64,000 nt of DNA. It comes from Leptotrichia hongkongensis. GTDB lineage: Bacteria; Fusobacteriota; Fusobacteriia; Fusobacteriales; Leptotrichiaceae. The translations under genes were made by a program, and so were the position numbers. Below are positions 56,377-64,000 of this stretch, in pieces. Where the stretch lies: contig NZ_AP019846.1 in the NCBI RefSeq assembly GCF_007990635.1, forward strand, positions 2,108,001 to 2,172,000, in the 5' to 3' direction. The notes under the pieces are model-generated. The model ran no database searches. It had not been told where the DNA came from and saw nothing but the letters and a program-made list of their open reading frames with translations. How positions within the stretch are numbered: the first letter of the stretch is position 1; the number at the start of each line of letters is the position of its first letter.

Positions 56377-57141
56377 TTATATAAATAAAATAAATTTATT
56401 TTGATTTTTCTTAAATATCAATATCCCTATTAAAAGAGATATTACTGAAACAAAAAAACATATAAAATTTAAATTTAAATCTGGAATTTCATTATACAAC
56501 AAAATTTTTCTAAAATAGTCTACATAATAAGTCATAGGATTTAAAGAAATAAAATTTCTATATTTATCAGGTACTATTTCCAAAGGATAAAAAACTGGTG
56601 TAAGATAATTCCAAACTATTAATAAAATGCCATACAAATGAATAATATCTCTGAAAAATACTGCCGTACTTGAAAGAATAAACCCTATTCCTAAACTAAA
56701 TATAGTAATATATATAAATAACAAAGGTATAAAAAGACTTGATATTCCTATTTTTTGTTTTGTAAATAGAATGACTATAAATACCGCAACTAATGAAAAA
56801 ATCAAATTTACTAATCCAAATAAAGTTTTAGAAAGTGGAAAAATATACTTAGGCAAATAAACCTTTTTTATAAGACCTCCATTTCCAAGTATTGACATCA
56901 TAGACATATTAGTCGCTTCAGAAAAAAAATTAAAAATTACCTGTCCAGTAATAAGATACAAAGGAAAATTTTTAGTTGAAGATTTAAAAACTTCTGAAAA
57001 AACAATAGACAAAACTATCATCATTAAAAGAGGATTTAAAATACTCCATAATATCCCCAAAACTGATTTTTTATATTTTACTTTTATATCTCTAACGACT
57101 AACTCTTTTATAAGATCTTTATATTTAAATATTTCCATCAA
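56377..57141 (-). CDS. Polysaccharide ABC exporter, permease
   Basis: 254 residues of the ABC-2 family (TagG/Wzm/RgpC). 'ELVVRDIKVKYKKSVLGILW' and NPLLMMIVLSIVF at the start form the cytoplasmic coupling region and first helix; six helices in total, with LNPMTYYVDYFRKILLY in the last loop. Works with the ATPase encoded next. Confidence 0.92.
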   Translation of the reverse strand: MMEIFKYKDLIKELVVRDIKVKYKKSVLGILWSILNPLLMMIVLSIVFSEVFKSSTKNFPLYLITGQVIFNFFSEATNMSMMSILGNGGLIKKVYLPKYIFPLSKTLFGLVNLIFSLVAVFIVILFTKQKIGISSLFIPLLFIYITIFSLGIGFILSSTAVFFRDIIHLYGILLIVWNYLTPVFYPLEIVPDKYRNFISLNPMTYYVDYFRKILLYNEIPDLNLNFICFFVSVISLLIGILIFKKNQNKFILFI

Positions 57142-57154
57142 ACCCTCACTTTCT

Positions 57155-58018
57155 TTATTTTATCAGGCCAATTAAATATTGACCATATGCTGTTTTCATC
57201 ATTGGTTCAGCTAATTTTTTCAATTTTTCTGATGATATCCAGCCCTTTTGATACGCTATTTCTTCAAGACAAGCAATATAAAAACCTTGTCTATTCTGAA
57301 TAGCTTCCACATAATTAGCTGCTTCTAGCAAAGATTCATGAGTACCTGTATCTAACCATGCTGTACCTCTTCCAAGATTTTTAACATTTAATGTTCCTTC
57401 AGAAAGATACATTTCGTTCACAGCTGTTATTTCTAGTTCACCTCTTGCAGATGGTTTTACATTTTTTGCTTTTTCGATAACTGTATTGTCATAGAAGTAT
57501 AAACCTGGTATCGCATAATTTGATTTAGGTTCTTTTGGTTTTTCTTCTAATGAAATGGCTTTTCCATTTTCATCAAATTCTACAACTCCATAAGCTCTGG
57601 GATCTTTTACGGGATATCCAAATATTGTAGCTCCTTTTGTTAAATTAGCAGCCTGTTCAACTAACCCAGAAAATCCACTACCGTAAAATATGTTATCTCC
57701 TAAAATTAAAGCTACGTTATCATTGCCAATAAATTCTTCACCAATTAAAAAAGCTTCTGCAAGTCCATTAGGCTTTTCTTGCACTTGGTATTTTAAAGAT
57801 ATGCCCAAATCACTTCCATCTCCTAAAAGTTCTTGAAACAAAGGTAAATCCCTTGGTGTAGAAATAATCAAAATATCCTTTATATTTGCAAGCATAAGTA
57901 CAGATAAAGGATAATAAATCATAGGTTTATCATAAATTGGTATGATTTGTTTTGAAATTGATTTTGTTAGCGGATAAAGTCTAGTTCCACTACCTCCAGC
58001 TAAAATAATTCCTTTCAT
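57155..58018 (-). CDS. rfbA: Glucose-1-phosphate thymidylyltransferase
   Basis: 287 residues, the normal length. '[20 protein letters not shown]' (about 3-22), [21 protein letters not shown], and [20 protein letters not shown] are the RfbA/RmlA signatures. First step of dTDP-L-rhamnose synthesis. Starts 37 bp after the sugar transferase gene; AAGGAGGTATTTTTAA precedes the ATG. Confidence 0.97.
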   Translation of the reverse strand: MKGIILAGGSGTRLYPLTKSISKQIIPIYDKPMIYYPLSVLMLANIKDILIISTPRDLPLFQELLGDGSDLGISLKYQVQEKPNGLAEAFLIGEEFIGNDNVALILGDNIFYGSGFSGLVEQAANLTKGATIFGYPVKDPRAYGVVEFDENGKAISLEEKPKEPKSNYAIPGLYFYDNTVIEKAKNVKPSARGELEITAVNEMYLSEGTLNVKNLGRGTAWLDTGTHESLLEAANYVEAIQNRQGFYIACLEEIAYQKGWISSEKLKKLAEPMMKTAYGQYLIGLIK

Positions 58019-58055
58019 TTAAAAATACCTCCTTAAAAGTATTATAAGTGTAATT

Positions 58056-59351
58056 TCATTTCCCTTTTCCAAATAAAACAGCTTTAGCTGTTTTTGCAAC
58101 GATTAATACATCCAGTATTAAATCTTGATGTTTTAAGTAATATAAATCATATTCAAGCTTTTTTTTTGCATCATCTAAACTTTCACCATACGGGAACATT
58201 ACTTGTGCCCAACCTGTTATTCCAGGTTTTATAAGATGTCTTAGATTATAATAGTTTATTTGTTTTGCGTAATCTTTTGCAAGTATGTCCCACTCTGGAC
58301 GCGGACCAATAAAACTCATTGTCCCTTTTAAGATATTCCAAAGTTGTGGCAACTCATCAATCCTTGTTTTTCTCATAAACTTACCAAATTTAGTAACTCT
58401 TGTATCATTATTTAAAGTGTATTTTGAATGTTTATTAGGATCATGTAATCTCATACTTCTAAATTTATAGACTCTGAAAGGTTTCATATTTTCACCTATT
58501 CTTGTCTGTTTGAATATAACTGGCCCTTTAGATTCAAATTTAATAATTATTGCTGTAATTAATGCGAGAGGGGAAAGAATAACCATCAAAATTAATGCCA
58601 GTATTAAATCCATTCCTCGTTTTATATTTTTTTGCATTTCGTTATTTAGAATATCAAATCCATTTGATTCCAAAAGCCATTCTTCATTTATTTGATTTAT
58701 ATCGATTTTTTTTTGAATATCTTCGTTAAATTCCTCATAAGTCATTATTTTTAGCCCGTTGATTTTTAAATCAAATATGCGTTTTAAATATTTTTTGGAA
58801 TCAGGACTTTTTATATCTTTTACAATTACTAGAATATCAACATTATTTTTAGCAATGATTTTTTCCATTTCGTTGTAATTTCCAATAAGATATTTTGTTG
58901 CTTTGCTTTTATTATTTGAAATATAACCAATATAATTGTAGTCTAATGTATTTATAATATCTTCCTGAATGTTGTTTTCTATGTGATTTGAACCAAATAT
59001 TAATACATTTTGCTTTTTCATATAAATTGAACATACAATTTTTCTAAAAACCACTTGAAATACAAATATTAATACATATATATAAATAATATCAATTCTT
59101 TTCCAAAAAGCATAAAGCATCCCTGAAAATATCAAATCAATTCCTAAAGTTATAAAAACATCTTTATATCTAAAACGTTCTGCATAAAAATCCAACTGTC
59201 CAAATATAAATTTTACAAATATAAACAGGATAAATATAAAATTAGTTAGATATTTTGCTACATAATCATATTTATCCAGTAAAAAACTATATATTATATA
59301 TAAAATAAATATATATAATATACGTATCCGAATATCTTTATTTAATTTCAT
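58056..59351 (-). CDS. Initiating polyprenyl-phosphate sugar-phosphate transferase
   Basis: 431 residues. N-terminal membrane helices (about 8-110), a cytoplasmic Rossmann-like middle domain with VLIFGSNHIENNI, then the catalytic 'KRGMDLILALILMVILSPLA' re-entrant helix and FKQTRIGENMKPFRVYKFRSM, 'RKTRIDELPQLWNILKGTMS' and GPRPEWD. This is the WbaP/CpsE/EpsL type that starts repeat-unit synthesis by moving a sugar-1-phosphate to undecaprenyl phosphate. The first gene of the locus, read from the promoter at 59422-59450. Confidence 0.93.
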   Translation of the reverse strand: MKLNKDIRIRILYIFILYIIYSFLLDKYDYVAKYLTNFIFILFIFVKFIFGQLDFYAERFRYKDVFITLGIDLIFSGMLYAFWKRIDIIYIYVLIFVFQVVFRKIVCSIYMKKQNVLIFGSNHIENNIQEDIINTLDYNYIGYISNNKSKATKYLIGNYNEMEKIIAKNNVDILVIVKDIKSPDSKKYLKRIFDLKINGLKIMTYEEFNEDIQKKIDINQINEEWLLESNGFDILNNEMQKNIKRGMDLILALILMVILSPLALITAIIIKFESKGPVIFKQTRIGENMKPFRVYKFRSMRLHDPNKHSKYTLNNDTRVTKFGKFMRKTRIDELPQLWNILKGTMSFIGPRPEWDILAKDYAKQINYYNLRHLIKPGITGWAQVMFPYGESLDDAKKKLEYDLYYLKHQDLILDVLIVAKTAKAVLFGKGK

Positions 59352-59421
59352 AATTCATCCTCACTTAAAAAATACCAATTAGAGTATTTTAGTGTTAATT
59401 TATTAAATAATTATATTAACA

Positions 59422-59450
59422 AGTATACCATATTTTAATACTAAATTCAA
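59422..59450 (-). promoter_or_regulatory. Promoter of the polysaccharide locus
   Basis: Minus-strand TTGAAT (59445-59450), a 17-bp spacer and TATACT (59422-59427), about 70 bp before the first gene. No other comparable promoter was noticed down to 39434, so this may drive most of the ~20 kb. Confidence 0.75.
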
Positions 59451-59649
59451 GTAAACCGCCTGTTTTAATAAAAAATAAAAATGTCCATTTGATAAAATAA
59501 ACTTTCATATTCCTAACTAAAAATGTCTCAACTAAAATTATTTTTTATACGAAATTTAAAATACAATGATAATTTCAAATTACTGATTTTATTGAATTTT
59601 AATTTTTGGGTTGTAATAATTTTAAATAAAAAAATCTTATCTTTAAAAA

Positions 59650-59678
59650 TTGTTATTTCACTCAAAATTTGATATACT
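59650..59678 (+). promoter_or_regulatory. Promoter of pepF
   Basis: TTGTTA (59650-59655), a 17-bp spacer and TATACT (59673-59678), about 38 bp before the ATG at 59717. Confidence 0.7.
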
Positions 59679-59716
59679 GAAATTATAAAAATTAAAAAAT
59701 ACAGAAGGAGAAAATT

Positions 59717-61410
59717 ATGAATTTCAATGATTACAAATACGAACATTTGGACTTGGAAAAATAAAAGGACAATTTTCAGAATTAATAGATAATTTTGAAA
59801 GGGCAGAAAATGTAGAGAAACAAATTGAAGCATTTGACAAAATTATAAAGTTAAGAAATCATATTGAAACTATGCAGACACTTGTTTCTATTCGTCATAG
59901 CATTGATACAAATGATGAATTTTATGATAAGGAAAATGAATATATGGATGAAATTAGTCCAATTTTATTTGGATTTACTAATGATTTTTATAAAGCGCTT
60001 GTCAATTCAAAATTTAAGAATGAACTTATTAAGAAATATGGAAAATTATTGTTTGACTTGGCAGAAAATACATTGAAAGTTTTCTCAAACGAGATTATTC
60101 CAGATGCACAGGAAGAAAATAGATTATCTAGCAAATATTCAAAATTGATTGCCAGTGCGAAAATTGATTTTGATGGAAAAGAGCTTAATTTATCGCAAAT
60201 GGTTCCCTATACGCAATCAAAGGACAGAAATGTGAGAATTGAAGCTGCAAAGAAAATAGCTCAATTTTTTGCTGAAAATCAAGAAGAATTTGACAATATT
60301 TATGATTCGCTTGTAAAGGTTAGAACTAAAATGGCACAGAAAATGGGATATAAAAATTATGTAGAATTTGGATATAAACAGCTTTCAAGGCTTGAATATG
60401 ATGCAAAAATGGTGGAAGGTTACAGAAATCAAGTACTTGAAAACATTGTACCGCTACATACTGAGCTTCGTAAAAGACAGGAAAAAAGGCTTGGTGTTGA
60501 AAAACTTAGATTTTATGACGAGGCTATAAAATTTAATTCTGGAAATGCTAATCCACATGGTTCACCTGAATGGATTTTAAATCACGGTAAAACAATGTAT
60601 AAGGAATTGTCGAAGGAAACTTATGAATTTTTTACATTTATGACTGAAAATAATTTGCTTGACTTGCTTTCTAAAAAGGGAAAAATGAGTGGTGGATACT
60701 GCACTTACATTCCAGAATATAAGGCTCCATTTATTTTTGCCAATTTTAATGGGACTGCACATGATATTGATGTTTTGACGCACGAAGCAGGGCATGCTTT
60801 TCAAGTTTACCAAAGCCGAGGTTTTGATGTGCCTGAATATTTATGGCCAACTTACGAAGCTTGTGAAATTCATTCGATGAGCATGGAATTTTTGACTTGG
60901 CCGTGGATGAAACTATTCTTTGAAAATGATACAGAAAAATATAAATTTATTCATTTGTCAGAAGCTCTTTTATTCATTCCTTATGGGGTAACAGTCGATG
61001 AATTTCAGCACTGGGTTTATGAAAATCCAGAAGTTACGCCACAAGAGCGTCGTGAAAAATGGCTTGAAATTGAGAAAAAATATTTGCCAACTAGAGATTA
61101 CGGAGAAGTTGATGAATTGAAAAATGGAATTTTCTGGTTTAGACAAGGGCATATTTTTAGCTCGCCATTTTACTACATCGACTATACTTTAGCTCAAGTC
61201 TGTGCTTTCCAATTCTGGATAAAATCAAGAGAAGATAGTGAAAAAGCCTGGCAGGATTATCTAAATCTATGTAAACTTGGAGGAAGCAAATCATTCTTTG
61301 AACTTATGAAATCTGCTAATCTGAAAAATCCGTTCGTGGAAGGAACGTTAGCAGCTGTAATTCCCAAAATTAAGGAATATTTGGATAGTGTTGATGATAT
61401 GAATTTGTAA
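59717..61410 (+). pseudogene. pepF: Oligoendopeptidase F (M3 family), single frameshift near the start
   Basis: ATG 59717 with AAGGAG opens MNFNDYKYEHLDLEK, the expected N-terminus, but a stop follows at once. One A added to the A5 run at 59757-59761 gives IKGQFSELIDNFERAENVEK and joins the long frame to 61410, about 564 residues in all. The zinc site DVLTHEAGHAFQVY (HExGH) plus YEACEIHSMSMEF (downstream Glu) define an M3 metallopeptidase that cleaves cytoplasmic peptides. Translation could restart internally (for example at 59872), losing about 50 residues away from the active site. A sequencing error is a good alternative. Confidence 0.85.
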
Positions 61411-61459
61411 TTTAATCCATGTAAAAACCAAAATTTAAAAATATTTTCAAATTTAACTA

Positions 61460-61488
61460 TTGATTTTAATAAATTTTAGTGCTATAAT
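61460..61488 (+). promoter_or_regulatory. cysK promoter
   Basis: TTGATT (61460-61465), a 17-bp spacer and TATAAT (61483-61488). Confidence 0.75.
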
Positions 61489-61540
61489 AATTGTAGATAC
61501 AAATTTAGTAAATAATATATTAAATATGGAGGTAATTTTA

Positions 61541-62458
61541 ATGATTTATGAAAATATTTTAGATTTAATTGGAAATACGCCTGTAGTAAAATTAAAATTT
61601 TTAAATGAAGAAAATATTGCTGATATTTATGTGAAACTGGAAAAATATAATATTGGTGGAAGTGTAAAGGATAGAGCGGCGCTTGGAATGATAGAAGCGG
61701 CTGAAAAAGAAGGAAAATTAAAGCCAGGTGGTACAATTGTTGAGCCTACTTCGGGGAATACTGGAATTGCATTGGCATTAATAGGGAAAGCAAAAGGATA
61801 TAGAGTTATAATCATAATGCCAGATTCGATGAGTGTGGAAAGAAGAAGTATTTTGGCAGCTTATGGAGCTGAATTAATCTTGACTGAAGGTGCAAAAGGT
61901 ATGAAAGGTGCGATTGCTGAAGCTGAAAAACTAGCATCTGAAAACGGATATTTCTTACCTCAACAGTTTGAAAATCCTGCAAATCCTGCAAAACACTATG
62001 AAACTACAGCAAAAGAAATTTTGGATGATTTTCCACAAATTGATGCCTTTATTTCAGGAGTTGGAACTGCTGGAACTTTATCAGGTGTTGGAAAAAGATT
62101 AAAAGAAGAAAGACCTGGAGTGCAAGTATTTGCTGTAGAACCTGCAACTTCCGCAGTATTATCAGGGGAACAGCCTGGAAAACATTCTCAACAAGGGCTT
62201 GGAGCAGGTTTTATTCCTGGAAACTATGATGCTAATCTTGTAGACGGAATTATAAAAATAACTAATGAACAAGCAATAGAATTTGCAACAAGAGCTTCAA
62301 AAGAAAACGGATTATTTGTAGGAATTTCTTCTGGAAGTGCAATTGCAGCGGCTTACGAAGTAGCTAAAAAATTAGGAAAAGGTAAAAAAGTATTAGCCGT
62401 TTTACCTGATGGCGGAGAAAAATATCTATCAGTAGAAGTATTCAGAAAGAGTCTATAA
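61541..62458 (+). CDS. cysK: Cysteine synthase A
   Basis: 305 residues. The PLP lysine is in GGSVKDRAAL (Lys43), phosphate-binding and substrate loops in EPTSGNTGIALA and GVGTAGTLSGVGK, and GISSGSAIAAA lies near the C-terminus. Converts O-acetylserine and sulfide to cysteine. The start at 61541 has GGAGG 7-8 nt upstream; an earlier in-frame ATG (61460 region) overlaps the promoter and is rejected. cysE follows. Confidence 0.96.
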   Translation: MIYENILDLIGNTPVVKLKFLNEENIADIYVKLEKYNIGGSVKDRAALGMIEAAEKEGKLKPGGTIVEPTSGNTGIALALIGKAKGYRVIIIMPDSMSVERRSILAAYGAELILTEGAKGMKGAIAEAEKLASENGYFLPQQFENPANPAKHYETTAKEILDDFPQIDAFISGVGTAGTLSGVGKRLKEERPGVQVFAVEPATSAVLSGEQPGKHSQQGLGAGFIPGNYDANLVDGIIKITNEQAIEFATRASKENGLFVGISSGSAIAAAYEVAKKLGKGKKVLAVLPDGGEKYLSVEVFRKSL

Positions 62459-62554
62459 AATTAATACAGTTTATCTAATTTGGGCAAGGATTCTCTAATT
62501 ATGAGATGAATTGCCTATTTTCATACTTTTTAAAAAAAATTATACAATAAAAAG

Positions 62555-62583
62555 TTGTTTTTAAAACAGTTTTATTATATAAT
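62555..62583 (+). promoter_or_regulatory. cysE promoter
   Basis: TTGTTT (62555-62560), a 17-bp spacer and TATAAT (62578-62583). An imperfect hairpin with GGCAA and TTGCC arms at about 62484-62516 may end cysK transcription just before it. Confidence 0.7.
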
Positions 62584-62607
62584 CTTAACATATAAATTTT
62601 AAGGAGT

Positions 62608-63156
62608 GTGATTATTATTTTTAAATGGTTAATAAGTGAAATAAATAATATTGCAGAAAAAGATCCAGCTGTAAAACATAAAATAGAAGTTTTTCTTTAT
62701 CCATCATTACATGCTATTATTAATCATAAAATTGCTCATTTTTTTCAAAAACGGAAATTATATTTTTTCGCAAGACTTATTTCTCAAATTTCTCGTTTTT
62801 TTACAGGAATAGAGATTCATCCAGCCGCAAAACTAGGAAATAAAATATTCTTTGATCACGGAATGGGAATTGTAGTTGGAGAGACTGCTGAAATAGGAGA
62901 TAATTGTGTTATATATCATGGTGTAACTCTCGGGGGTGTAAGCACATCCAAAGTCAAACGGCATCCTACACTAAAAAATAACGTTTCTGTAGGAGCTGGA
63001 GCAAAATTGCTTGGAAACATAGTAATCGGAAACAACGTAAGAATTGGAGCAAATTCAGTCGTTTTAAAAGATATTCCTGATGAAGCTGTAGCAGTAGGTA
63101 TTCCAGCTAGAATTATTCCAAAAACAGAAGAAGACTACTATATGTGGCATATTTAA
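62608..63156 (+). CDS. cysE: Serine O-acetyltransferase
   Basis: About 180 residues, the short EpsC-like form. Helical N-terminus with [20 protein letters not shown], then left-handed beta-helix hexapeptides: [29 protein letters not shown] and [13 protein letters not shown]. Makes O-acetylserine for CysK, encoded just upstream. The start is odd: AAGGAG (62601-62606) is only 1 nt before the GTG at 62608; the following ATT codons (62611, 62614, 62617) are better spaced, and homologues usually begin directly with M-FKWL. No ATG is in frame nearby. Confidence 0.92.
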   Translation: MIIIFKWLISEINNIAEKDPAVKHKIEVFLYPSLHAIINHKIAHFFQKRKLYFFARLISQISRFFTGIEIHPAAKLGNKIFFDHGMGIVVGETAEIGDNCVIYHGVTLGGVSTSKVKRHPTLKNNVSVGAGAKLLGNIVIGNNVRIGANSVVLKDIPDEAVAVGIPARIIPKTEEDYYMWHI

Positions 63157-63202
63157 CTAAAATTTCAAAAAATAGAAACTTAAATTCAAATATCAAAAAA
63201 AT

Positions 63203-63231
63203 TTGACAATCAAAGTAAAATATGATATATT
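63203..63231 (+). promoter_or_regulatory. Flavodoxin promoter
   Basis: TTGACA (63203-63208), a 17-bp spacer and TATATT (63226-63231), giving a ~150-nt leader. Confidence 0.75.
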
Positions 63232-63290
63232 TTTTATATAAAAATTTTAATAAGTAAAGTGAGAGTTTTAAATAAAACAATTTATTTCAT

Positions 63291-63339
63291 TTCTTTTATT
63301 TAAAAGAAAATCAAAATGTATTATCTAAAAAATAGATAA
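63291..63339 (+). promoter_or_regulatory. Two hairpins in the flavodoxin leader
   Basis: TTCTTTT/AAAAGAA (63291-63308) and TTATCTA/TAGATAA (63321-63339) are perfect 7-bp stems between promoter and start codon. The AT-rich stems are weak and I see no known riboswitch signature. Confidence 0.35.
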
Positions 63340-63388
63340 CCACATGAAAACAATATTTAAAACCAAACTACAAATACGGAGGGATAAA

Positions 63389-63883
63389 ATGGCAAAAGTA
63401 GGAATTTTTTTCGGATCAACAACAGGAGTAACTGAAGATATTGCTCATAAAATTGCAGAAAAAATAGACGGAGCAGAAGTTTTTAATATTGATGGAAATG
63501 AGGATAAATTAGAAGATTATGATGTACTGCTTTTAGGAGCTTCTACATGGGGATTTGGAGACTTGCAGGATGACTGGGCAGCGGTTGTAGATGACTTGGC
63601 AAGTAAAGACTTTAGCGGAAAAAAAGTAGGATACTTTGGAAGTGGAGATCAAGGTACTTTCTCTGATACATTTATGGACGGAATTGCTATCATTGATGAA
63701 GAAATCCAAAAAACTGGTGCAACAATTATTGGAAAAACTTCAACTGAAGGATATGAATTCAACGAATCAAGAGCAGCAAAAAATAATGAATTTTTAGGAC
63801 TGGCTTTAGATGAAGTCAATCAATCTGAATTAACAGATGAAAGAATTGACGCATGGGTTGAACAAATCAAAAAAGAATTTTAA
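63389..63883 (+). CDS. Flavodoxin
   Basis: 164 residues. The FMN phosphate loop is FFGSTTGVTEDIA (about 7-19), isoalloxazine loops are in LLLGASTWGFGDLQDDW and YFGSGDQGTFSDTF, and the inserted strand region marks the long-chain type. A low-potential electron carrier that can replace ferredoxin. The start at 63389 is fixed by GGAGGG upstream; the in-frame codon at 63344 is inside the leader. After the gene, to the window end, I see only a weak TGTGAAAA/TTTTCACA inverted repeat. Confidence 0.95.
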   Translation: MAKVGIFFGSTTGVTEDIAHKIAEKIDGAEVFNIDGNEDKLEDYDVLLLGASTWGFGDLQDDWAAVVDDLASKDFSGKKVGYFGSGDQGTFSDTFMDGIAIIDEEIQKTGATIIGKTSTEGYEFNESRAAKNNEFLGLALDEVNQSELTDERIDAWVEQIKKEF

Positions 63884-64000
63884 TAACTAACTATGTCTGT
63901 GAAAAATATTTTTTCAAATAAACTAATTATTTTCACAAAAGACAAACATAAATATAATTTTAGCTATATATTTATATATAACTAAGATAAATCAATTTTC

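Noticed and set aside
59528-59833. 101-codon minus-strand frame opposite the pepF promoter and start
   Set aside because: Low-complexity, hydrophobic shadow of AT-rich promoter DNA and the pepF coding frame; no ribosome site.
59717-59900. Programmed frameshifting in pepF
   Set aside because: The A5 run lacks a recognisable slippery heptamer with a stimulatory hairpin or internal ribosome site, and no regulatory reason is known. Error or mutation is simpler.
1-64000. CRISPR array
   Set aside because: No regularly spaced repeats were seen on either strand. The only large repeats are the duplicated GtrS-like genes.

Overview
The window is very AT-rich and looks like chromosome from a fusobacterium, most likely a Leptotrichia relative. 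The reasons are the low GC, the biotin-dependent Na+-pumping oxaloacetate decarboxylase operon next to ATP-type pckA, strong AGGAG-type ribosome sites, and the gene mix. This assignment is inference; no rRNA or other decisive marker is present.

Layout. 1-2912: a Bax-inhibitor-1 family membrane protein (cut by the window edge) and thrS. 3070-21281: a complete type 1 BREX phage-defence operon on the minus strand, in the order brxA-brxB-brxC-pglX, then an accessory cassette, then pglZ-brxL. The cassette (7814-12472) holds a TIR/STAND-like NTPase gene broken into pieces, a DUF6088/AbiEi-type antitoxin gene, a small membrane protein, and a GNAT-plus-small-partner pair with its own consensus promoter. 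Two 30-bp inverted repeats of identical layout precede the antitoxin gene and the membrane-protein gene. An IS91-type transposase remnant lies upstream of brxA. 22526-27897: a secreted esterase, two membrane proteins, SpoVG, an S4-domain protein, a PhnD-type lipoprotein and a biotin ligase. 28308-34212: pckA and the oxaloacetate decarboxylase operon. Together these would run PEP to oxaloacetate (making ATP) and then pyruvate (exporting Na+). pckA has a long leader with a 12-codon peptide and an intrinsic terminator. 34473-38286: a KdsC-like phosphatase, a FakA-FakB (DhaL-DegV) fusion and a second biotin ligase.

38340-59351: a ~21-kb minus-strand surface-polysaccharide locus. It contains an initiating sugar-phosphate transferase, RfbA and RfbD, an ABC exporter, an RgpF-like rhamnan protein, a GtrA/GtrB/GtrS-like side-chain module whose large membrane transferase is present twice as near-identical mosaic copies, an acyltransferase, and a set of nucleotidyltransferase, flippase-kinase fusion, HAD phosphatase and epimerase genes. 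59717-63883: oligoendopeptidase F, cysK, cysE and flavodoxin on the plus strand.

A feature of the whole window is the number of genes broken by single-base shifts, mostly in short homopolymers. They cluster in the BREX cassette and the polysaccharide locus but also hit pepF, one birA and a YwaF-like gene, while the six core BREX genes (about 13 kb) are intact. Whether these are real decay, phase variation or sequencing error cannot be decided from sequence alone.
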